Below are positions 43,701 through 56,502 of a DNA stretch of 64,000 nucleotides, piece after piece. The first letter of the stretch is position 1, and each line of letters begins with the position of its first letter. The notes below the pieces were generated by a model, which was given only the letters and a program-made list of their open reading frames with translations, had not been told where the DNA came from and did no database searches. This stretch comes from Geranomyces variabilis (Eukaryota > Chytridiomycota > Chytridiomycetes > Spizellomycetales > Powellomycetaceae), in the NCBI GenBank assembly GCA_027603065.1, contig JADGJP010000029.1:280375-344374 (forward strand), given 5' to 3'. The translations under genes and the position numbers were made by a program.

Positions 43701-46700
43701 CTAGAGTGCGGCTCGAAGCAGCCGGTTCCAGCGCTTCCGGACCTTCCTTCCCGACCCGCGCCGCGAACTCAAACGCATTTCGGCGACACTTTTACCGTTT
43801 TAATCGCCGACCACATCGTCGACCAAGTTATTCCGCACCTAGTACCGCGAACGAGCTTAGCAAGCGCACTGGAGTTTATGGACGACCGAGTGCGACGCGC
43901 TAAGGCTGTCATTGAGGGCTTCAAAGAAACTACGCGAAAGCTCGAAGTCCAGGTTTTGGCGAGTATGGCCTCAGCCGTGGTTCGCATGAGTCGCCTTCCG
44001 GCGAAAGCGAATCCGGTTATCCGGTCGCTAATGCACAGTGTCAAGGAGGAAGCCAACGACAACATACAATCTCGCGCTGCAAGAGGCGTTGCGCGATATA
44101 TTGACCTTACGATTCGGCTGGGCAAACCAATCTCGATTAGCGAGAAAGTTCTCACTAATCTGAAGGGCTTCCTCTGTGCTGATCCAACGGTCGGCCTGAG
44201 CAACCCTGACTTGTTGCCACTAACGAGCGGGATTCTGTCGCTGCGAGATCCCGCTGGCGCCGCCGACCCAGCCGCTAACGAGAAGGCCACAGCTGCGAAA
44301 AAGAAGGGGCGGCCAAAGGCAAAAGCTGAAGCTTCCATCACCAGCGCGAGCAAGGAAATTGACGCTGCCGCCGCCGCAACTCGGGACGAGGAACGTGAAA
44401 AGCACACAATCGAGTCTCGTGGAGCGGCGGTCGCGTTCCAAGGCGTTTGCGCGCAATTTGGAGCCGAGGTCTTTCAAACAATTCCCAAGATGTGGGCGAT
44501 GATAGCCGACGATGTGGCTCGCCTTGCTCATCCAGACAACCTCCCCGCTGCTTTGAGCGACATACAAGCCAATGCAGATTTTGCGATAAGCTTGGCGCAA
44601 TCGTTGCACCTTCTTACCAGCATCATACCACACGTCCACAAGGATTTACGCTCGCGGATCGTGACTCTGCTGCCCGGTATCGCCGCGGCTCTGCGCGCCC
44701 CACTAGCTATCGTTCGAAACATGGCCGCGCGCTGCCTCGCCGTCGCTACCCGTGAGCTGACGGTGCCCGCTATGCACGTCGTCGTCGACCACGTTCTCGT
44801 TCTGCTTAACGACGCAAAGAACCCGCATCACCGCCAGGGTTCTGCTGAATGCGTGCTGCATGTCGTCAACGCCATGGATCACGATATTCTTCCATATATC
44901 ATTTTTCTCATTGTGCCGGTCCTCGGCCGAATGTCAGATCCAGATGAGGACGTGCGGTTTGTCAGTACAAACGTTTTTGCGCAATTGGTGAAGCTCGTGC
45001 CCCTCGAAAGCGGTGTGCCCGACCCGGAAGGCTTCGACCAGGCTCTCGTGAAGCAGAGACAGGAGGAGCGTAAATTCCTTGGGCAGCTGGTGGGAAGCGA
45101 AAAGGTCGAGGAAATCAATCTCCCTGTGCCAATCAAAGCAGAGCTGCGTGGCTACCAAAAGGACGGCATCAGCTGGCTGGCCTTCTTGAACCGCTACGGT
45201 CTTCATGGCATTCTCTGCGACGGTAAGTCGTGTTTGTAGCGATGCGTGATTATACGACGGCAGCTGACCCACTGTTGTAAATCCTAACAGACATGGGCTT
45301 GGGCAAGACATTGCAGTCTATTTGCATGCTTGCAACCGATCACCACAATCGTGCAGAGCGGTTCGCTCGCACGGGCTCGCCAGATGCTCAGCACGTTCCG
45401 TCACTGATCGTCTGTCCACCGACATTGACTGGCCACTGGAAGCACGAAATCAAAACGTTCGCGGAGTTTATGAAGCCCATCATCTACGCAGGCACGATGT
45501 CCGAGCGAGCAGCGTAAGTAACCGAAAGAATGAGAAACTTGACGGGGGGGCCCTGCTAAAGGAAGTGTTATGTTCTTCAGAATCCGACGGCAGCTCGCTG
45601 ACTATGATGTGGTTATCACTTCATACGAAGTCCTTCGCAACGATATCGCCGAGCTCAAGGACATACGCTTCAACTACTGCATTCTTGACGAGGGTCACAT
45701 GATCAAGAATCCGAAAACAAAACTGACTCAGGCTGTGAAGAGCGTGACGGCCATGCATCGGCTCATCCTTTCTGGCACCCCGATTCAGAACAATGTTCTC
45801 GAGCTGTGGTCTCTCTTTGATTTCCTCATGCCTGGTTTTCTTGGTACTGAACGGCAATTTAATGAGCGCTTCAGTAAACCGATACAAGCGTCTCGCGATG
45901 CGAAGAGTTCGAGTCGCGAGCAAGAAAAGGGGGCTTTGGCTATGGAGGCGTTGCACAAGCAAGTATTGCCGTTCCTTCTGCGCCGTATGAAAGAGGATGT
46001 GCTGCATGACCTTCCACCAAAGATCATTCAAGATTACTACTGCGAGCTCAGCGATCTGCAAAAGTCGCTGTATGAAGATTTTGCCAAGAGCCAAGCGAAG
46101 GAAGGTGCGGAGCAAATACTCAACGGCGACGACGCGGACGACTCTGCCGCGGGCAAAAAGCCGAAGAAATCGGGCCACGTTTTCCAAGCTTTACAATATC
46201 TCCGGAAACTGGTCAATCACCCATCACTAGTGATAAATCCATCGCATCCGCAATACTCCAAGATCCAAGCTCGCCTCGCTGTCTCGAAATCGGGCATCAA
46301 GGATTTGGTTCACGCGCCAAAGATCCAGGCCCTCCAACAACTTCTCCTCGATTGCGGCATTGGAGCCGAACCCACAGCAGGTGGCAGTGGGGCGGGAGGC
46401 GTCGCGGCTACCGCGGCTCCGCACCGTGCGCTTATTTTTGTGCAGCTGCGGCCTATGCTCGACATCATTGAGCATGACTTGCTGAAAAAGCACATGCCAA
46501 CGGTTTCGTATCTCCGCATGGACGGACAAACCGACCCTGCTTCGCGCACCGACATTGTCCGCAAGTTCAACGAAGATGCCAGTATTGACGTCCTGTTGTT
46601 GACGACACATGTTGGTGGTCTGGGACTGACGCTGACGGGAGCCGATACGGTCATCTTTGTGGAGCATGATTGGAATCCGAGTGAGTAGTACCATCACTAG

Positions 46701-47196
46701 TACGGCTCGCCGGCTGGCATGAAGCTGATCCTTTCCTGTTTATTTCCGCTACTAGTGAAAGACCTGCAGGCTATGGATCGTGCACACCGCATCGGCCAAA
46801 AGCGTGTGGTTAACGTGTACCGACTGATTACGAAGGGGACCTTGGAGGAAAAGATCATGGGGTAAGTGGAGCGCCCGCTTGTGTCTTCTCCTGTATAAAC
46901 GTCATGCTAACCTGTCTCGCAATAACTTTTCCAGTTTGCAAAAGTTTAAACTCAACATCGCCTCGTCCGTCATCAACCAAGAAAACTCGGGCCTAAAGTC
47001 GATGGACACCGATCAGATCCTCGATCTGTTCAGTCTAGGCTCGTCGGACCAAGCGACAGCAACCAAGAAAAAGGACGTGAACCCTCACGGTCACAAACCA
47101 GGCGCGAGCCAGATCCTTGCCGAGCTTGAGGAGCTTTCTGACCAGACCCAGTACGAGGATTTGAACATAAACGAGTTCCTGAAGGGATTGAAATGA
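40792..47196 (+). CDS. MOT1: MOT1/BTAF1 TBP-associated Snf2 ATPase
   Basis: Eleven exons: 40792-40802, 40884-41007, 41075-41408, 41473-41572, 41634-41732, 41791-42531, 42596-45222, 45291-45513, 45581-46680, 46756-46861, 46935-47196; 1908 aa. It uses ATP to strip TBP from promoter DNA. The N-terminus [37 protein letters not shown] and ATLRIPVRET-like [15 protein letters not shown] mark the HEAT repeats that grip TBP. The C-terminal Snf2 motor has [10 protein letters not shown] (motif I), [10 protein letters not shown] (DEGH, motif II, typical of MOT1), LSGTPIQNN (motif III), [14 protein letters not shown] (motif V) and [10 protein letters not shown] (motif VI). All 10 joins keep family order. 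The first exon is only 11 nt. Confidence 0.97.
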
Positions 47197-47315
47197 TTGA
47201 AGGAGGAGTCAGGAGGTACCGCGAGCATATGGAATGCATCAGCGCTATCCGCGATGGTATTAATATGAATACTGTAAAGTTTGAAATATAATTTGGGAGG
47301 TTTTTTTGCAGGGTG

Positions 47316-48284
47316 TCACAATACATTTTCGATGAAATCTATAACTTCCCGCGGGCCTCTTGGGTGCGCCTCGCCAGCAGGCGCAAGGAGGCTGCACTTG
47401 GCAAACGAGACGGGATTCGCCAACTGCTCAAATGCGAACTTCTCGCCTTCCACGCCTAAAAGCTCCTCATGTTCCCCGCTGTCATCAAGACTCTGAATCT
47501 CCGCAGCGCGACTTGTTCGCAGTTTTTCAATCTCGCCCTCCAAAAGCGTTTTAATCTTTTCAACCGGAAGTGCCATCAGCAGCTCAGACTTGTTGCATAA
47601 GACAAGCAGCGGAACCTCGTTGCGCTGCGTGTAGCGGTTTACGAGGATGTCGTACAGATACTCGGCAGCCGCCCGCAAATCACGTGCAACTGTCGTGCTG
47701 TCAAGCACGAATATTATGCCGCCTGTGGTGGCAATGTGCTCGGTGTATTTGAAGCGCAGCTTCTCATGGCCCGGCAAATCCACAAGATGAACAGACGGGC
47801 CTGGCGTTGTTGGCGTTGCGTGCGGGGTGGGGAGTGGAAAGCGAGATTCGTTTGACTCCATCGAGGTATGTGTAGCAACAGTCCCACCATGCCGGAGCTG
47901 AAATGATGGCAAAAGCACGGTGAGAACGTTACTCTGGAACAGATCGTAAATGCAGGAGGTGCGGCGGTCATTCCGAAAAGTGGGTGGTGTACCTGCATGA
48001 ACAGCACAGTCTTGCCAGCCTCTGACAGCCCTGTAAGCAGCACTTTATCCCGCTTTGCTTCCTTCTTCTTTTTCAGTAAGAACCATGCCGCTGTTAGGTC
48101 AGGCACAAGGTTAGAACTATGCAGCGAGGAATTGTAGGCAGCCCTTCAGAGATCACTTGCCTAATACCACGAAAAGCGCACCGGCGAATAGGGCTATTGC
48201 AATCGCAGCATTGGGCGTCATATAGTCTGGCCGCAACGATTCTGGCAACGCATCAGTGGCGACTCGTACGTATTCTGAGGCCAT
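47316..48284 (-). CDS. SRP102: Signal recognition particle receptor beta subunit
   Basis: Exons 48284-48161, 48090-47993, 47897-47316; 267 aa. ER-membrane small GTPase that anchors the SRP receptor alpha subunit for co-translational targeting. One N-terminal membrane segment (AAIAIALFAGALFVVLG), G1 loop LTGLSEAGKTVLF, G3 VDLPGHEKLR and G4 CNKSELL follow in order. The first intron begins with GC (gcaagtg); using the nearby GT would break the frame of the G domain. Convergent with MOT1, 119 bp between stops. Confidence 0.93.
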
Positions 48285-49111
48285 GAATGATTTTGGTCCG
48301 CGCGTGGGTCGACGGCGAGGCCGCCGACAATGTCAAACGGGCGGCTGGACGGTCTCTAAGCCATTGCTCCGCGTCTCTCCGGTGGCTGTGCTGTCGGCGA
48401 TGAGCAACCAAACTGCGCATTTTTCTCGCAGGTCATAGTCAAACTCCTTTTTTGCATTTCTTTTTTGATTGTTTCTCCGTGCCTCTTCAAATGATCTTAA
48501 GAATGGGGTTCTGTTTTCGATATCGAGTTATGGGACCCGCCTTATTCTTTGCTTGACCCACAACGAATCTTAGCCGGCCATTCCCAAGGGCCATGCTCCA
48601 GCAGCAGGCAGTGAGGTCATGCTATCAATTAACCGCGATGGTTCACACTTCTGCTTTCTTGGCGGCCGACTTACGGGTTCAATCTCCGGAGTGCAGCTCA
48701 AAATGCAAAAAGATGGACGCCACTGCGACAGTAGCCGCTGCCGAACAAATTTAGTCAAGCCAGCCAACATTCAGATTTTAGACTTGCTTACACTTGGTCT
48801 GTCGGCGTTGCATTCGTACAGCCAGAGCCGTGTGATGATAGCGCCGTGGCTGTCATACAATAGCGGAAAGTGCAAGGTACGCGTCGGGCGCTCTTCCGAC
48901 TGACTGCCAGTTGGTCTCTCGGACAACTCTCATCCGGCATTTTGCTTACCGCCCATCTTGGCATTACGAAACGGCGGATACAGTTCAAACCTCTTCTGCG
49001 CAAATACTTTTCGCACGAGCATTTGGTCGTCACCCGGTCCGTGTGTCAACAAATACAGAGCTCCCGAAACCTGTCGCCTGCTGCCATCTTGAGTCGCACG
49101 CGCAACGCACG
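48285..49111. other. Divergent intergenic region (SRP102 / CDC20)
   Basis: About 830 bp without a convincing gene. Both promoters are expected here; T-rich patches lie near 48440-48480. Confidence 0.4.
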
Positions 49112-50924
49112 ATGGTAACTGTTCAGGACATTCAAGGCCGGCTGGCCGTGAGTCCGCAAGTAGCGCGCGTAATGGGAACCCCTCGTCGTAAGAGCACGGC
49201 GGGGAGAATCGGTCCGGCGACACCTACACGGTCCGCCCGCAGAGACCGGCTGCATGTACAAAACATTCGGACTCCACCTCCGTCGCGCGCAGGCTCTGCA
49301 ACGGGCGTCAACACAACACCTGCCTCATCACCACGACACTCGATAAATATCGCTGCGAGCGTGACTTCGAGTACTGCGTTCACACAGTCACCACGACGCG
49401 CGATCATCGAGAAAAGAAACGCCGATGTGTTTGTGAAGCACCGATTAGGCGTTGCAGGTGTGAGCCCTGGTGGAGGAGGCAAGCGTGGTCGAGTAAAGGA
49501 GCGCATGGTGAGTCCGGACTATGCTTGCACAAGAACCAGAATAGTCTGCTAATCATGCTTACCATGTTTTGCACAGTATGACCGTTTTGTGCCCAGCGAG
49601 GAGGCTATCGACAGAGCATCCTCACAATTCAACATGCGCGACACCACAGACCGCAGCCAGCTTAAGATCATGGAGCCTGAAACGCTTGCATTTCAAGAGC
49701 AAGTCGCCAAGGCGTGCGGTGTGGCCCTTGATAAGCGTATTCTTGCCTTCAATGCTGAAGCACCGCTGGCGTCACGACAAGAGCTCAAGACGTCTTGGAA
49801 CCGACCGCTGCGCAACCCAAACTCGACCATGAACAAACGCCGTGTTACAAAGGACCCTGAGCGGATATTGGATGCTCCGGGATTGCTTGACGACTATTAC
49901 CTCAATTTAATGGACTGGTCGACCACGAACGTGCTGGCAATCGCGCTGCAAAATACTGTATACCTCTGGAACGGCACCACGGGCGACGCAACCGTAATGT
50001 GTCAGAACAAGCACGAAGATGTGTATGTTTCCTCGTTGCAGTGGGCGCCGGATGGAAGTCACCTGGCTGTTGGTCTCAGCGGTGGGGAGATCGAAATTTG
50101 GAGTTTGGAGAGCATGAAAAAGATGAGAACAATGCGTGGGCGTGCAAGCCGCGTAGGTGTCCTGGCTTGGAACAGCGGCGCACTGTCCTCAGGTGCTGCA
50201 GATGGCAGCATTTGGAATCACGACGTCCGATCCGCAAATCATCGGTCAGGCACGCTGATGGTTCACGAGTCGGACGTGTGCGGGCTTAAATGGAGGCCGG
50301 ACGGCGCGTTTCTAGCCAGCGGAGGGAACGATAACCGCGTGGTCATTTGGGATGCGCGCTCCAGCGTCCCGAAACATAACAAAACGGATCATACCGCAGC
50401 AGTCAAGGTGAGACAGAGCGCTGATTTTGGTTTTTGAGAAGGACCGGAACTCCTATTGACTTCTTCTGGCTCCTTTGCCTTACGGCACACAGGCGCTGGC
50501 TTGGTGTCCCTGGCAACTTAATACCCTCGCGTCCGGAGGTGGCACGCATGACCGCAAAGTGCACTTCTGGAACGTTGCGACAGGTGGCAAGAACGCATCA
50601 GTCGACACTGGCTCGCAGGTCACGTCAGTGATTTGGTCAACCGAGTATAAGGAGTTCTTCACCGCTCATGGCTTCCCGAACCATCACCTCGCCATTTGGA
50701 AATACCCGTCACTGACCAAAATCGGTGATCTCGAGGGCCATGAGTCTCGCGTATTGCACTCAGCAATCAGCCCGGATGGGCAGACGGTCGCGACGGGGGC
50801 CAGCGATGAAAACTTGAAGTTTTGGAAGATCTGGGAAGCGAGGAAGCGGACCGGAAAATGCGCCAAAGGTACCAGCATCGAGGACGAGCTCGTAAATGCT
50901 ACTAGACGGCTAGCCATTCGTTAG
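49112..50924 (+). CDS. CDC20: CDC20/Fizzy family activator of the anaphase-promoting complex
   Basis: Exons 49112-49507, 49577-50407, 50493-50924; 552 aa. WD40 substrate adaptor that activates APC/C. The N-terminal 130 residues are Ser/Arg/Pro-rich with SP/TP sites. The C-box YDRFVPS begins exon 2, then NRPLRNPNST and the family hallmark LDAPGLLDDYYLNLMDWS lead into the seven-blade WD40 (HEDVYVSSLQWAPDG, GGNDNRVVIWDAR, ALAWCPWQLNTLASGGGTHD). The protein ends in Ile-Arg, the IR tail that docks on the APC. CDC20 is preferred over CDH1 by the YLNLMDWS/ALQNTVYLWN text, not by a formal comparison. Confidence 0.94.
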
Positions 50925-51060
50925 AGGCGTTGTCGCCAGCCTGGACAGATTAACGTAAACACCATGTAACATATTTAAAAAAGTGGCCCAGTACAAGCTA
51001 ACAATATACCAGAAAATTGGATCATAACAACATAGTGACGCTGTTCGACTCTTGTGTGAA

Positions 51061-52689
51061 CTAGCCAGCGACACTAACCCCAGCGTGATCCAACCCTTGC
51101 GTCCACGTCACCAGGCTGTCCGCCTCCATCTCCCACTCTTCGTTGTCTCCCGCGTCCCCAGCCCCATAATCCGCATTGCTGAGCAAAGCGAAACCCGCCT
51201 TATTATCAGGTGAGTGCGCCGTTGGATTTCCGTCTGATGCAATGTTTCTCGATAAGGTCACCGTTCCGGAAGCATCCACGGTGGATTGACGGCGGTATAG
51301 TTGGCGCATCGCATCCACCCGCGCGGTGCGGGATGCTCGCCGCGCCGCTTCCTCTGCTTTGACCTTTTTGACTGGAAAGATGCCAAACCAGAGGTCTCGT
51401 TGCCTGCGGTGCAAAGGCAAGGAATCGAGTGAGTTGCAGTTTTGGGTTCGCGGAGAGGGACGGACCGAGGGTGATGCGTTACCGCTTCATCATCTCGCGG
51501 AACTGCTCTTCGGTCACTTTTACCCCGACCGCGTCCCTGGCGAACAGCAACTCGGCGGGAAGTCGAGAACGCGCTGTTGGAAGCAGTAAGAATCTGTCAG
51601 GTGGAGCACACCAACGCTTTCATTTACATTTGACATTACCTGCATGTGAGCCGGGCTTTGCCGGCACAGAGGTTGCCAGTGATCTCCAGTGGTCATAGTA
51701 TTGATCGAAGCTCACGGTTTTGACGGTCTGCAATCCCAATTGTGGCACCACGACCACGTCGGGTTCTGGCGGTATCGGCAGAAATGCTTCCAAATTTTCT
51801 GACTCCTCACTACCAGTAGGATATGGAAGCTCGCTCTCTCCCTCAAAAGGTGCCAGTCCAGCTGATGAAGACGCCAGTTAAGGGTTCAGCAGTGTGATGT
51901 TTATCTCGTGCTCAATACTCACCTTCCAACCGTCGGCTCGCCACCACACAGTCACGCACGAGCTGGTCATAAAGATGCGGTGACGAGTCAAGAATTTCCG
52001 CTGCAGCAACGTTCACCGGATCGAGCAGTCCTGGGTTGGCTAGGAGCGACTTCACGTATGAGTTTCAGTCAATTTGACAGCAACGCATTTCGCAAAATGC
52101 AATCAAGGCAAAAAAGATAGCGAACAGCGCATACCTGTATGAAGATCAAAAGATGTGGGATGCTTGTATTTGGTTCCCACTCTGCCGGGTCGTCGAGGAA
52201 GGATGCGCAGGGTTTGCCACTGTACATGTCAACTGTCGGGCCGCGTTCGGAAATTAGCTGTCAGAAACTGTGCTTAAAATCCAAGCGCGCAGCTCCAATA
52301 CCGTTGGGATGAAAAGGAACCGTCGTGAAATAGACCTCCGGTGGGCGCTCATTATATTCTTCGTCAAAGTACATCTCGAGCTTGAACCGCCCGCCTGTGG
52401 TGAAGAACGAGGACCAAAGTTAATACCGCAGCTTTCAGTTTAAGGTGACAGCCGATAGCGTGTTCACCTTCCCAAGGGGTGTCCGGCAATCCTTCAACTG
52501 TCGCATGCCAGTGAAATATGTCATTCTCGGCCGGAGCAGCTTGAACGCCCTGCGAAAGGGAAGGGACAAGAATTAGCCCATAAGGTTTGCTAGCGGACGC
52601 GCCCACCCAACAAGACTGACCCATATGTCCTGCTCTTTGCTGAGTCGATACTGTTCTCGGTGCAAGAGTAGCGCAGCTCGGGATGACAT
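51061..52689 (-). CDS. UBE2U-like ubiquitin-conjugating enzyme with C-terminal extension
   Basis: Eight exons: 52689-52621, 52549-52468, 52394-52302, 52232-52135, 52049-51923, 51861-51640, 51573-51483, 51403-51061; 374 aa. The UBC core fills residues 1-150: MSSRAALLLHREQY, FHWHATVEGLPDTPWEG, FKLEMYFDEEYNERPPEVYF, VPFHPN, active-site Cys in YSGKPCASFLDD, then LLANPGLLDPVN. The PCxxFLDD active site with HPN three residues before the insert is characteristic of UBE2U. Unlike human UBE2U (226 aa) it carries some 220 extra residues, acidic then basic, without a recognised domain. The head-to-head neighbour is a membrane protein. Confidence 0.87.
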
Positions 52690-53010
52690 GTTGTACAGCG
52701 GTGGGAGAAGTTGTGGAAGGCGGCCGGCAGAACGCTGTCGAAAAAAAAAGAAGCTTATCGTGGCGCAACAAGGTTAAGTAAGCGGAAACTCCGCCCTGCA
52801 TTGGCGCCCATACTCAACAAACCTCCTCGCTTCCAAGTATATTGCCGTGACTAAACGGATCGAGGATGAGAAAAGCACACAAAGGATGGCGCGGACATCA
52901 TGACGACGTCTTTTTTCGGTGGATATCAAATGGCTTTCGGGTACGGCCGATAATGACCGTGTCGGTCGCCATGGTGCGTTTTGTACGATCGGTGAACTGC
53001 GGCGTGAGGA
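52690..53010. promoter_or_regulatory. Divergent intergenic region
   Basis: 321 bp between two start codons pointing apart; no motif recognised. Confidence 0.35.
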
Positions 53011-55177
53011 ATGGCGCAAGAGAGAGCAACGATGCATAGCAGACTGTCGCAGAGTCCAGCTAATTGTTGGGTCTTTTTACAGATTTTGATTCTCGCAGGT
53101 TGGCTTGGCTTCATTTGCATACCGTTATCCAGATTCGTAACCTCAACCGAGGATCTGCATTTGCCTAAACCGACTGACACCCCAGACTCACAATGGGATG
53201 AGCTGCTGCACCGGCCAGGACAGATGGATTGGGATCTCTTCATATATGTCTACCTCCTATTTTATCAACTTTCAACGGTCGCCCTCATAGCCGCGGTGAT
53301 CGTACAGTTTTCTCCACACGCTTGGCCACGCGGTTTCTGGGATTTTTTTGGCTTCGCAACGCCGGCTGTTGTCGTACCAGTGGGGCTCGACATATGGGCG
53401 AAGCAAAGTTGGTCGAACGCCGCGGGAAACAAGATTTGGATTTCATTCTTGACCGTTTTAGCGGTTACGTGGAACATGGGCTGGGTAGTGCTACGAAATT
53501 TGTGGGACTCGCGGCAATGGAATCGACGAGATAAGGCAGAGAAAGACGAGCTTCGTGCACGCTTGTCTATGATGTACTACCCTGTCGGTAACAGTGGATG
53601 CCCGGCCGGCAATGGCGACGAGCCAATACCTGCACCAGCGAAAGAGACGTGGTTCAGCCGACTTGCGAATTTACGGAAAAGTCATGTTTCGGATCCAAAG
53701 CAAAAGCCTTTGGGGCTTAAGCCGACTGATCCCCACCGGCTCTGGTGGCTCTTTCTGGCCACTGGGCTCCTTTCTGGATTGTACTTTGCGGGTCAGGTAT
53801 ATCCAGGTCTGTTACATGCTTGCTACAAGTCAATTGCTCAAACCTTTTTCTTCAAGTCGTTTCGTTACGTGTATTTTGCGACGGCCCCACATTCCTTCTT
53901 GACAGATCTCTGTATGGATGCAGGGGCCCTTTGAGGCGAACCGCATGTATGCGTAAGGCTTACCTTCTTTTTTTGTCAGTTGCCGTACAATCATTTCGCA
54001 TCGTGTTTTCCTTGTATGGCAAAATCGGCATGATGCTGGTCAACGAGAAAGTTGGGTAAGTGAGTCACGAGACGTCAGGTCCTGTCGCTTGAAATTCAAA
54101 GTCCGCTGAGAGTTTGGTCTGTTTCTTTACCTTGCTTGTTGCTTTGCACAGCTCTTCGCATACGCTTTTCGGATTGCAATTTTATTGTGAAATGCAATAT
54201 TATCTCTTTGTACGCAACCTCTTTTCCGCTCAACACTCAAGCCCGTTTTACATACCAGGTATAAGCTTAATGCATGCTCTTCAGGTATGCGTGTGTCCAC
54301 CGCAAGATGAATGCGGAGATAGAGGCTTATTGAAAGAGTTCGTTAGCGATTGCTCTGGATCCGTGTCAAATTTTCCGAACGATTTCACAAGTGGATGATA
54401 GGCGTCACAATGCACATTAACTCTCGAATGAACAGTATCATCCTCGGCCCACAGCATCAGCACGCCTCGCCGACAAGTACCGCTTCCAGCAGCAAAAACA
54501 ATGCCAGTGACCCGGACTTCGACTCAAACGCAAGTGACGCCCCGCCGCGAGCAGACGATGAAGAGGCAGGGTGCGAACCGGCAAGGAGAGCATCATTTAC
54601 GCCGCAAGTAATCCGAACCGCCATGGAGTCTCCAATAGCCCGGACGATTATTCCGGCAGCAGTGCTGGACCCGACGGCTTCAGAAAGCATAGGCGATTTA
54701 AAGCCGTCTCCAGGACCGTTGTCCCTGTCGCGCATTCAAGCAGCATCAGCAGCCTCTGCTGCCCCCTCAACTCCAGAGCTCTTCTCATATCGCGACTTCC
54801 TCTTTGCTCAATCGGTGTACGAAGGAAACCAGCTACTAGCTCAGTTCCTCACCATGAGCGCGTTCATCCTCTCGTTGATAATATTGCCGACGATTAACAA
54901 CGCGGTGCATTATCCGTCATTAACGTACCAGCTGGACGGAGCTGATAACGCACACCGGCTGGTTATTCTTGAATCCACGGCAACGTTTATAGGCGAAGTG
55001 CTGGCGTCCGCGCTGGGTCACTGGCTCGTATGGCGAAAAACGGGCAAGGTCGTGCTCATAGAGTACGCACGGTGGGCCGCGAGTCGACCCCGCACTATCT
55101 TTTGCATATTTATAGCAGCGTTTCACATTCTTCTTGACTCTAGCATTATGCTAATCCAATTGCGGTACGCAAATTAA
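53011..55177 (+). CDS. Multi-pass membrane protein, unknown family
   Basis: Exons 53011-53911, 53980-54055, 54152-54284, 54347-55177; 646 aa. At least seven hydrophobic segments: ILILAGWLGFICIPL near residue 30, YVYLLFYQLSTVALIAAVIV, FFGFATPAVVVPVGL, WISFLTVLAVTWNMGWVVL, WWLFLATGLLSGLYF, then FLTMSAFILSLIILP and TIFCIFIAAFHILLDSSIM near the end, with a Ser/Asp-rich soluble loop around residues 395-500. No signature I know. The last exons were fixed by phase and by the continuous frame through MHALQ|RLLWIRVK. Possibly a fungal-specific membrane protein. Confidence 0.7.
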
Positions 55178-55340
55178 TATTCTTGCCAACGTCCGTGATT
55201 GGCATAGCGCGTATTTTCGGAACTGTAGTCAACGAGGACCGACAACGACGAACGCACGACGCCGACGAATGAACGACAACGACGAACGACAGTATAATCA
55301 AACAGATGGCAGCGCATCGGGCGGGATGTAGTTCATTTAT

Positions 55341-56502
55341 TCACTTGTACACAATGTCGTGCATCTTGAAAACGACACTATAGCGATGATCCCCGGTCCC
55401 CTTCTGCCCCATGTGCTCAAGAGCACAGGAGCGGATGAATAAGATGTCACCAGGAACAAACGGGATCCTGGTCTTTAGCTGCGGTAAACAAAACTTGCCG
55501 CCCTGAAAGTCGCCAAGGCAAACAACGGCGCACCAGCCGTCGCCTTTGTCCTTGAGGTCGCGGTGCTTGGTAACAAACTCATTGATGACAATGACGATCA
55601 TTGCAAACGCGACTTGGAATGGGTTGCTGGACCAGAAATTCTTCTGTGCGTAGTGTTGCTTCTCGAATGCCGCGCGGTTTGCCTCGTAGCTATCCTTGTC
55701 AATGAGATGGAAGAGGAGCGTGATAAACAAGGTGATACGGTGCATGGCATTGGAGCCCAAGAATGTATAAAGTGCCGTGTTTCGAAAGACACTGCCTTTG
55801 CCAAACGACTCGCCCGAGATCTGAGGTGTCCAAGTCTCCTTTGGGCCAGGTTGTGTCTGCTGACCCCAGAATCCGATGTGAAGCGTGCCGTGTGGGTCAG
55901 GTTGACCAGGAAACTCAACATGGCATGCATCTGTGTCCGGTTGGGCCGGTGGGTACATGGTAATCAGCGTCGTGATTTCGCTATCCAGATCATCGTGGAT
56001 GTTGCGAAATTTGGCAAAGCTAGGAAAATAGACATAGAGCCGCTCGCCTGCAGCGTCAAGGCCTACAGCAATTTTATCTAAGAAAATTGGCGCAAAAAAA
56101 ACTTAGATATTGCAGACTTAGAAAGGCAGTCAGTCTCTACAACTTACCACCCGGGATTTCTGTGTCCACTTTGATGCCGTGGCGTATGTCAGCATCGTAT
56201 GCCTGCATGACGTCCTTGTTCGTCATGTTGTTGACTGTGTTTGGCTGGCACGCACGGCTTGCTGTCTTTAAGAATACGTGCATGTTGAAGTCGTCGTAGG
56301 TGCGAGGAACGTTCTTGTTGCAGAGTATCTTCCTGGCAAGGTTTACAGGGTGCCTGCGAATCCCGCGCTCAACCTGGTCTCTGTAATTGCTCAACTTGAA
56401 GGGAAAGCCCGCTTGATTGCACTGCTTGTGCCCCGCTTGATTGCACTGCTTGGGCTTCTGCTTCCGACCTTTCGTCTTGGCATGCTTTCCTTTTGTGGGC
56501 AT
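55341..56502 (-). CDS. TET/JBP-type 2OG-Fe(II) dioxygenase
   Basis: Exons 56502-56148 and 56077-55341, intron 70 nt; 363 aa (an in-frame ATG at 56658 could add 52 residues). N-terminus is Lys-rich with a tandem octapeptide (KQCNQAGH/KQCNQAGF). The catalytic core lies in the last 130 residues: the H-x-D iron motif in VTKHRDLKD, strand block VVCLGDFQGGKFCLPQL, PFVPGDILFIRS, distal iron His in CALEHMG and the 2OG Arg in DHRYSVVFKMHD. This order and the GDFxGG/PGD spacing match the TET/JBP family that oxidises 5-methylcytosine or thymine in DNA. In fungi such genes are expanded and linked to KDZ transposons. All key residues are present, so it may be active. Substrate is inferred. Confidence 0.82.
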
